Origin: Opitutaceae bacterium
GTDB lineage: Bacteria; Verrucomicrobiota; Verrucomicrobiia; Opitutales; Opitutaceae
Reading direction: 5' to 3'
DNA length: 5,998 nucleotides
NCBI GenBank assembly: GCA_005786775.1
Contig: SYDD01000213.1
Coordinates: 1 to 5,998 of the forward strand
Shown here: one piece after another, positions 5,996-5,998 of the stretch
How positions within the stretch are numbered: the stretch's first letter is position 1
Layout of the letters: every line of letters starts with the position of its first letter
Translations under genes and position numbers: made by a program
The notes under the pieces: generated by a model
The model's database searches: none
The model's input: the letters and a program-made list of their open reading frames with translations, nothing else
What the model was told of the DNA's origin: nothing

Positions 5996-5998
5996 GCC

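Overview
The window is a GC-rich bacterial segment (roughly 70% G+C by eye) with tightly packed genes. It holds two leftward housekeeping genes, a rightward three-gene glycolipid-modification cassette, and a rightward small heat-shock gene. The layout and protein styles, especially the adenylosuccinate lyase N-terminus and the diverged HolA, suggest a free-living Gram-negative bacterium. A high-GC verrucomicrobial (Opitutaceae-type) genome is my best guess. That placement is from memory of family sequences, not from a search.

Left arm (1-1433, minus strand): the 5' part of purB (adenylosuccinate lyase, cut by the window edge) lies downstream of holA (clamp-loader delta subunit of DNA polymerase III). 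The two probably form one transcription unit in which a TTG start overlaps the holA stop by four bases. The holA start codon lies in the 3' arm of a perfect 7-bp inverted repeat.

Divergent spacer (1434-1583): about 150 bases between holA and the rightward operon. It carries overlapping short palindromes in a locally AT-richer patch and is the only obvious place for the promoters of both units.

Centre (1584-5435, plus strand): an ArnT-like lipid A aminosugar transferase, an ArnB-like PLP aminotransferase and an ArnC-like polyprenyl-phosphate glycosyltransferase, spaced 1 and 14 bases apart. In the Arn pathway of enterobacteria, ArnB makes the 4-amino sugar nucleotide, ArnC puts the sugar on undecaprenyl phosphate at the cytoplasmic face, and ArnT moves it to lipid A at the periplasmic face. 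This order (T-B-C) differs from E. coli, and ArnA, ArnD and the ArnE/F flippase are absent between the flanking genes. The cassette is therefore either completed elsewhere or makes a different aminosugar.

Right arm (5436-5995): a 101-base spacer with two GC-rich hairpins and a clear AGGAG ribosome-binding site, followed by a complete Hsp20/alpha-crystallin small heat-shock protein. I saw no tRNA, rRNA, CRISPR array, insertion sequence or other mobile-element signature.
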